Positions 60,862-64,000 of a stretch of DNA of 64,000 nt are shown piece after piece. The DNA comes from a virus, in IMG/VR virus record IMGVR_UViG_3300010403_000705, positions 186,001 through 250,000 of that record. The stretch is one strand, 5' to 3'. Numbering within the stretch: position 1 is the first letter of the stretch; each line of letters begins with the position of its first letter. A program made the translations under genes and the position numbers. The notes below the pieces were generated by a model. That model did no database searches. It was not told where the DNA came from and saw only the letters and a program-made list of their open reading frames with translations.

Positions 60862-61194
60862 ATGAATTGTTATTACTGTAAACAAAATATTGATGTTATG
60901 TCATTGTGGTCTTATAGTAAAAATACTGTATTTTGTGAAAAATGTAAAGCTTATCAGAGTTATCACCAAGGATATTTATATAATATTTGTTTTATGTTCG
61001 ATGAAAATAAATCAGTCTCTGATCAGTCTACGAAAAAAGGTTACTGGATCGTAATCAATGTTGTGAGAAATCAATTCTCATTAGAGTTAAATAACTCAAT
61101 AATTATTAAGGATCTGCCCGAAGCTGATAAAATCACTCCTGCTAATGTACAAGAAACACTGTATAGACTATTGAGGTTAAAAGCGTATCTTTAA
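60862..61194 (+). CDS. CxxC tail-family protein, tandem member 9
   Basis: This is a 110-residue protein. NCYYCKQNI and FCEKCKAYQSYH form a full four-Cys zinc ribbon. It ends TLYRLLRLKAYL, intermediate between the LLFS tails of this array and the KAFW/KAFL tails elsewhere, which supports treating all of them as one group. Last gene before the composition change. Confidence 0.68.
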   Translation: MNCYYCKQNIDVMSLWSYSKNTVFCEKCKAYQSYHQGYLYNICFMFDENKSVSDQSTKKGYWIVINVVRNQFSLELNNSIIIKDLPEADKITPANVQETLYRLLRLKAYL

Positions 61195-61565
61195 GTTAGA
61201 GAGTGTGAGGTGTGTTATTAAAAGATAATGCTATAAGATGCTTAAATAAAGATTAAGAGATAAAAATCGATTATTGGAGATATGGTTGGTAATTTGAGAA
61301 GGTTTGAGGGTGAGTAGAAGCTGAGATATGATAATACTGAGAGTAAAATGCAGTTAAATTATTACTTAACCCTCATTTGGGGGGCAAGGATCGTGCCCGC
61401 TCGACCCATCGCCAACCTTTCCATCGCTCACTGTATTGCCCTGTGGCGCGTTCTGTCTCTAAGACCTTACCCATCCTTTATATGATGTATAATAATAAAT
61501 TTATCTTGTAGATAATGATCTTATTATTAATCATCTCCCATCATTGATCATATTAATAATTAATT
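61195..61565. other. Non-coding junction to DNA of different composition
   Basis: Bases 61195-61375 are AG/AT-rich without a convincing frame, ribosome site or tRNA. From about 61375 (TTTGGGGGGCAAGG) the sequence becomes clearly richer in G and C, then AT-rich again for 61480-61565. A short GGGCA/TGCCC hairpin lies at 61382-61398. The WCCCATC repeats start at 61404. No attachment-site duplication or insertion-sequence end was found. Confidence 0.6.
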
Positions 61566-61757
61566 ATGCAAACCAGACCCGTTATCGTGGTTTCCATTCA
61601 AACTAGCCTCAGATCATTCGAGATTCGGGCTTATCATGGGTCACCCATCGGCAAAAAGCGTTCGGCAGTCGATGCTATGCAAGCCGCACAACGTGGTAAG
61701 ACCGTGGTGTGGAGCAATGACGGGCGGGAACCCATCACCTTCAATGCCAGAGGCTAG
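61566..61757 (+). CDS. Small hypothetical protein
   Basis: This is a 63-residue basic protein in the GC-richer segment (VIVVSIQTSLRSFEIRAYHG at start), with a beta-alpha-beta feel. No ribosome site is evident before the ATG. It stops at TAG and precedes a membrane peptide by four bases. Two WCCCATC copies lie within it. Confidence 0.45.
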   Translation: MQTRPVIVVSIQTSLRSFEIRAYHGSPIGKKRSAVDAMQAAQRGKTVVWSNDGREPITFNARG

Positions 61758-61761
61758 GGAT

Positions 61762-61902
61762 ATGGATCCTGTCATCATGATTCTGGTTTGGATCGGCGGG
61801 GCTTTCGGCTTTCAAGAGCGTTGGCACTGGAAGGGAACCGTAGGGTATCTGATTACTACGATGGTCTTGCAGTTCATCATCAGTTACTCACCCATCATCT
61901 AA
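61762..61902 (+). CDS. 46-aa single/double-span membrane protein
   Basis: ATG 61762 gives a 46-residue protein: MDPVIMILVWIGGAFGFQER, then a short loop and VGYLITTMVLQFIISYS. It has two hydrophobic segments. A longer frame from 61636 is possible, but its extra residues are Pro/Cys-rich and look non-coding. It starts a run of four small membrane proteins. Confidence 0.45.
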   Translation: MDPVIMILVWIGGAFGFQERWHWKGTVGYLITTMVLQFIISYSPII

Positions 61903-61920
61903 TGGTCTCTGAGAGATATC

Positions 61921-62202
61921 ATGGAACTCCTTCTCACCAGCGTCCTGTTCATTGTCTGCTGTTTCATTGGCAAAGGCAAAGGAGTTGCAGCATACCTGAT
62001 TGGTACAGTGGCTATCATAGTGATGAGCAATCACCAAGCTGATATGTTGCAACTGTATAACAACCATCAGTTGCCGTTGCTTATCGGGGCTTCCATCATT
62101 CCCATCATCTCTATTATGATTAGCCGGTGGTGGGGACTATTCTTCTATCTGTTCGCTTCTATAGCAGTCACGGCTCTTGTCATAGCTACTGTCGTGGTCT
62201 AA
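61921..62202 (+). CDS. Small three-span membrane protein, paralogue A
   Basis: This is a 93-residue protein with three hydrophobic stretches (LLTSVLFIVCCFIG, a central one at LPLLIGASIIPIISIMI, and a C-terminal one). SNHQADMLQLYNNHQ and ISRWWGLFFYLFAS are closely echoed in the protein at 62335. No family known. A terminator-like hairpin follows at once. Confidence 0.6.
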   Translation: MELLLTSVLFIVCCFIGKGKGVAAYLIGTVAIIVMSNHQADMLQLYNNHQLPLLIGASIIPIISIMISRWWGLFFYLFASIAVTALVIATVVV

Positions 62203-62205
62203 TGA

Positions 62206-62228
62206 AGAGGGGGACTAGCGCCCCCTCT
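62206..62228 (+). terminator. GC-rich hairpin terminator
   Basis: AGAGGGGG at 62206-62213 pairs with CCCCCTCT at 62221-62228 across a 7-nt loop, followed by a moderately T-rich stretch (GTTGTTAGAGTT). It is placed right after the stop of paralogue A and just before a spaced promoter-like element. Confidence 0.65.
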
Positions 62229-62246
62229 GTTGTTAGAGTTGTGACT

Positions 62247-62283
62247 TGGTACATCACTTGCAGATTGCATATTCAATGCCAAG
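62247..62283 (+). promoter_or_regulatory. 37-bp spaced element, copy 1
   Basis: TGGTA, 6 bp, TTGCA, 16 bp, CCAAG. Same spacing as four copies further right. Because the element is partly symmetric, this copy also fits the opposite strand. It lies after a hairpin and before the gene at 62335. Confidence 0.6.
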
Positions 62284-62334
62284 TGATGTAGATGATTGTT
62301 AGAGACCCATCAAGTAATCAATCTGAAATTAACT

Positions 62335-62637
62335 ATGCTCCTCATCTCGATCCTCTCCTTGGTTCTGTCAATCACCTCGATCTTCGTGGGTGGTGGCAAA
62401 GGAATTGCTATGTGGGTGATTGGCACGATTGCCTTAATCATCGCTGGCAACTTTCTGGGGAATGTGATTCAGATGTACAGCAATCATCAGGGACCCATCC
62501 TCCTGGCAACTGCGGGGATTCAGGTAGTGGCGATTCTCATCTCGCGGTGGTGGGGTTTGGTTTTTTACTTCGTTGCTTCGGTGGGTCTTACCCTGGTTCT
62601 TTTCCTCGGTGCCCTGGCTACCATGACGGTTGGTTGA
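62335..62637 (+). CDS. Small three-span membrane protein, paralogue B
   Basis: This is a 100-residue protein. ATG 62335 is chosen over a TTG at 62296. It shares GGGKGIAMWVIGTIALI, MYSNHQGPILL and LISRWWGLVFYFVAS with the 61921 protein, so the two are tandem paralogues. Three hydrophobic spans, few charges. Likely inner-membrane; function unknown. Confidence 0.6.
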   Translation: MLLISILSLVLSITSIFVGGGKGIAMWVIGTIALIIAGNFLGNVIQMYSNHQGPILLATAGIQVVAILISRWWGLVFYFVASVGLTLVLFLGALATMTVG

Positions 62638-62671
62638 TAGACCCATCTACTTGTTGCTCGGAGAGATAGCA

Positions 62672-62815
62672 ATGCTAACCATCTTTTGGCTGATTGGTCT
62701 GCTTTACTGTTGCATTAAGTCCGGTTCGGAAGGAGTAGCTTTTTACCTGCTGGCAACCTTCCTGTTTTTTCTTCTGTTAGGTCGTGTCAATTACAGCTTG
62801 CATAGTGGGTTCTAA
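62672..62815 (+). CDS. 47-aa membrane protein, shortened paralogue
   Basis: ATG 62672 follows GGAGAG at a good distance; the longer frame from TTG 62630 is less likely. MLTIFWLIGLLYCCIKSGSE, then GVAFYLLATFLFFLLL, resembles the first half of the 61921 and 62335 proteins, suggesting a truncated third copy. Two hydrophobic spans. Confidence 0.5.
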   Translation: MLTIFWLIGLLYCCIKSGSEGVAFYLLATFLFFLLLGRVNYSLHSGF

Positions 62816-62835
62816 CCAATCTGTTGTATGCTGGT

Positions 62836-62870
62836 AGTCCTGGATCCTCCTAAAATAAGGATCCAGGACT
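62836..62870 (+). terminator. 13-bp hairpin, terminator-like
   Basis: AGTCCTGGATCCT at 62836-62848 pairs exactly with AGGATCCAGGACT at 62858-62870 across a 9-nt loop. It lacks a strong T-run, but sits between the end of the membrane gene and the next spaced element. Confidence 0.6.
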
Positions 62871-62890
62871 TACCTGTCATCTATTCTTGT

Positions 62891-62927
62891 TGGCATATCA
62901 ATTGCAATATACAGTATCTATACCAAG
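62891..62927 (+). promoter_or_regulatory. 37-bp spaced element, copy 2
   Basis: TGGCA, 6 bp, TTGCA, 16 bp, CCAAG. The TGGCA-N6-TTGCA half fits the -24/-12 spacing of sigma-54 promoters. Precedes the gene at 62979. Confidence 0.65.
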
Positions 62928-62978
62928 GTGCAAAAAAGACTACTGCAAACCCATCCATTATTGATCTTGCTCTAAGTT

Positions 62979-63134
62979 ATGAAGAACCTCTTTTGGTACG
63001 GTGTGGTCTTCGTGGGCGGTTTGTTCGTTGGGACGCAGTACATCTCTCCCATCCTGCCGCAGTTGAATCATACTGTGACGGCGATTTCGGATGGCGCCAG
63101 TAGCGTCAAGTCGTCTCTTCCCAAGGTCAAGTAA
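62979..63134 (+). CDS. 51-aa membrane-anchored protein, paralogue of next gene
   Basis: ATG 62979 to TAA 63134. KNLFWYGVVFVGGLFVGTQY is one hydrophobic span followed by ISPILPQ and a polar tail. The next gene has the same plan (VGG-x-x-VG-x-x-Y-[IV]-[SA]-P-I-[LV]-PQ), so they are tandem paralogues. Probably a signal-anchored peptide. Confidence 0.6.
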   Translation: MKNLFWYGVVFVGGLFVGTQYISPILPQLNHTVTAISDGASSVKSSLPKVK

Positions 63135-63169
63135 GTCCTGCGCCGACTCTTACATTACGATAAGCGACA

Positions 63170-63358
63170 ATGAAGACCATCTTTCTGACTTTGACTCTGG
63201 TTGTTGGTGGAATGTATGTGGGCGTCAAGTATGTGGCACCTATTGTGCCGCAAGCTCACATTCCGACGGCGGTAGAGTTCAAGGATGCTTTGCATAAGCT
63301 GCATCAGGAAGTCTCTTGTCCGGTCGGACCCAATCAGAGTAAGTGTCGCAAGATGTAA
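63170..63358 (+). CDS. 62-aa membrane-anchored protein, paralogue of previous gene
   Basis: This is a 62-residue protein. MKTIFLTLTLVVGGMYVGVK is the hydrophobic span, then YVAPIVPQ and a polar C-terminal part with two Cys (SCPVG, KCRKM). The shared N-terminal half with the 62979 protein indicates duplication. Exported part might be disulphide-bonded. Confidence 0.6.
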   Translation: MKTIFLTLTLVVGGMYVGVKYVAPIVPQAHIPTAVEFKDALHKLHQEVSCPVGPNQSKCRKM

Positions 63359-63388
63359 CCCATCACGATCGAAAGGATACTCAATATC

Positions 63389-63589
63389 ATGAATTATTCT
63401 CCGCAGAAGCGTGCTGCCCGTACTCGTGAGCTGAACCGGCTGATTGACGCGCAGCTCAAAGATGACGACGCTCGACCCGCCCGCGTCAAGCGTCTTCGGG
63501 CTCCCATCGACGACACCGATCTGCTGCCTGATCTCTACCGCTCTCCACGCGGTCGGCGTAAGCAGAAGCCGCACCATACCCACGACTGA
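63389..63589 (+). CDS. 66-aa highly basic protein
   Basis: This is a 66-residue protein rich in Arg and Lys (QKRAARTRELNRL, RPARVKRLRAP, SPRGRRKQKPHH) with an acidic patch DDTDLLPD. Good ribosome site (GAAAGGATACTC). Probably binds nucleic acid or an acidic partner. Codon use is strikingly GC-rich compared with the rest of the window. Confidence 0.6.
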   Translation: MNYSPQKRAARTRELNRLIDAQLKDDDARPARVKRLRAPIDDTDLLPDLYRSPRGRRKQKPHHTHD

Positions 63590-63596
63590 ACCAACT

Positions 63597-63630
63597 ATGC
63601 CTGGCACCTTTTAGGTTGCCAGGCATTATT
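63597..63630 (+). terminator. Rho-independent terminator
   Basis: ATGCCTGGCA at 63597-63606 pairs with TGCCAGGCAT at 63617-63626, followed by T-rich TATTATTT. It closes the basic-protein gene and precedes three spaced elements. Confidence 0.75.
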
Positions 63631-63646
63631 ATTTAAACTAGTTGTT

Positions 63647-63683
63647 TGGCATATGAGTTGCAATTAGCACAAGCTGTACCAAG
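63647..63683 (+). promoter_or_regulatory. 37-bp spaced element, copy 3
   Basis: TGGCA, 6 bp, TTGCA, 16 bp, CCAAG. Shares the inner sequence ATTAGCACAAGCTGTA closely with copy 4. Confidence 0.65.
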
Positions 63684-63708
63684 GGCAAATTTAATAAGCC
63701 TGCACTTA

Positions 63709-63745
63709 TGGCACGGAAGTTGTAATTAGCATAAGCTGTTCCAAG
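63709..63745 (+). promoter_or_regulatory. 37-bp spaced element, copy 4
   Basis: TGGCA, 6 bp, TTGTA, 16 bp, CCAAG. TGGCACG is the exact sigma-54 -24 consensus; the -12 half has TTGT instead of TTGC. Confidence 0.65.
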
Positions 63746-63750
63746 TCTTA

Positions 63751-63787
63751 TGGCACGCTAGTTGCTAACTACAAGTCTTGTACCAAG
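63751..63787 (+). promoter_or_regulatory. 37-bp spaced element, copy 5
   Basis: TGGCA, 6 bp, TTGCT, 16 bp, CCAAG. Third of three copies between 63647 and 63787, upstream of the long leader of the gene at 63979. Confidence 0.65.
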
Positions 63788-63893
63788 CTCTGTGATGTCT
63801 TAGAAGACACCCATCAATTACTATGATGTTGCTTAGACACCGGTTGACGCTAAGCAAAGCGCGAAACCGAAGCGGTGGCGAATAGCTGCTGCG

Positions 63894-63932
63894 CCCCTTA
63901 CGGTGGTTTCTCTCTCCCATCCCGTAAAGGGG
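63894..63932 (+). promoter_or_regulatory. Leader hairpin before the last gene
   Basis: CCCCTTACGG (63894-63903) pairs with CCGTAAAGGGG (63922-63932) with one bulge, in the roughly 190-base leader between the last spaced element and the ATG at 63979. Further TCTCTCT/AGAGAGA complementarity surrounds it. It could regulate translation or early termination. Confidence 0.4.
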
Positions 63933-63978
63933 TGATCCAATAAGAGAGACAGATTCCAGCAACCAAAAGGAGCGCATC

Positions 63979-64000
63979 ATGAATTCTCGCACCGACCACA
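63979..64000 (+). CDS. Start of a gene cut by the right edge
   Basis: ATG 63979 follows AAAAGGAGCGCATC, the best ribosome site in the last segment. Only seven codons (MNSRTDH) are inside the window, so nothing can be said about the product. Confidence 0.5.

Larger units (their letters stand above)
61404..63921 (+). repeat. Sixteen same-strand copies of WCCCATC
   Basis: CCCATC occurs at 61405, 61470, 61537, 61644, 61731, 61891, 62101, 62306, 62494, 62642, 62950, 63048, 63359, 63503, 63810 and 63916, each preceded by A (11) or T (5). All are on the plus strand; I saw no GATGGG. Seven lie in coding regions, always as in-frame Pro-Ile, and nine are non-coding. I noticed only a few copies in the first 61 kb. 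Confidence 0.85.

Noticed and set aside
1-61194. Search for tRNA genes, expected in a large phage
   Set aside because: No cloverleaf with a GTTCNA-type loop was found in the gaps (the largest in the AT-rich part are about 60-130 bases, plus 61195-61565). tRNAs may lie outside the window.
1-61194. Reassignment of TAG as a sense codon, prompted by its rarity and by phage RF2
   Set aside because: Genes of up to 2,372 codons have no internal TAG, and infA, the HD gene and CxxC member 6 end sensibly at TAG. It is used as a rare stop.
62292-62669. 125-codon frame overlapping the membrane gene at 62335
   Set aside because: The translation is rich in Trp, His, Cys and Pro without structure, and it is out of frame with the conserved paralogue, so it is a shadow frame.
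63155-63607. 150-codon minus-strand frame over the basic-protein genes
   Set aside because: It is opposite to two frames with paralogy or a good ribosome site, and has no ribosome site of its own.
1-64000. CRISPR array or integrase/transposase
   Set aside because: No regularly spaced direct repeats of 20-40 bp with unique spacers were seen. The 37-bp elements at 62.2-63.8 kb are irregularly placed and have variable interiors. No recombinase motifs were seen.

Overview
The window is almost entirely one strongly AT-rich, gene-dense tailed-bacteriophage genome (bases 1 to about 61,375), followed by a last 2.6 kb whose base composition, codon use, gene type and repeated motifs are different. The phage part has the gene content of a large ('jumbo'-type) myovirus: very large baseplate/fibre proteins, its own replication, nucleotide, translation, transcription and surface-sugar genes, and many small genes packed with ATGA-type overlaps. 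No tRNA, rRNA, CRISPR array, integrase or transposase was seen. The host cannot be read from the sequence; lipoproteins with lipoboxes, and one Cys pattern reminiscent of myxobacterial-type secreted proteins, point weakly to a Gram-negative host.

Layout. 1-12.1 kb: baseplate J-like protein (cut by the left edge), a 2,372-aa LamG-containing protein and a 1,332-aa fibre-like protein with two dockerin-like calcium loops. 12.2-18.1 kb: sugar cassette (GT4, two GT2, RmlB-like dehydratase) with an Fpg/Nei glycosylase and a lipoprotein. 18.1-20.2 kb: tubulin/FtsZ-like GTPase followed by two small Sm/Hfq-like proteins. 20.2-26.2 kb: UvsW-like helicase, helicase loader and DnaB-like helicase with small unknown genes between them. 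27-34.6 kb: FmdB-like zinc ribbons, sigma factor, class I ribonucleotide reductase (nrdB-nrdA), a NUMOD fragment, PIN-PhoH, methionine aminopeptidase. 34.6-36.7 kb: lipoprotein and small genes. 36.7-40.2 kb: second fibre block. 40.3-44.8 kb: FAD oxidoreductase, DEDDh exonuclease, GT-B-like protein, macro-like protein, CHAP endolysin, bounded by a very clear terminator. 44.8-53.0 kb: leftward genes including ThyX, an IMPDH/GMPR enzyme, IF-1, a second DEDDh exonuclease, a SET-domain protein, an HD phosphohydrolase and dUTPase, with a rightward two-gene pair (47.1-48.8 kb) inserted. 53.1-61.2 kb: Cys-cluster protein, peptidoglycan-binding protein, kinase-like protein, release factor 2 and a tandem family of nine CxxC proteins.

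The most striking unexplained feature is a shared extreme C-terminus. About 22 otherwise unlike small proteins, on both strands, end in a short basic/amphipathic helix followed by a stereotyped hydrophobic end (typically M/L-K-A-F-W, or L-L-F-S in the tandem family). It is absent from the recognisable enzymes and virion proteins. It looks like a phage-specific C-terminal tag or docking segment.

The last 2.6 kb (from about 61,375) carries small, often membrane-spanning and mutually paralogous proteins separated by terminator-like hairpins. It has five copies of a 37-bp spaced element resembling promoters and 16 same-strand copies of the heptamer WCCCATC. It may be a host-takeover/terminal-repeat-like module, foreign DNA, or an assembly join; the sequence alone cannot decide.
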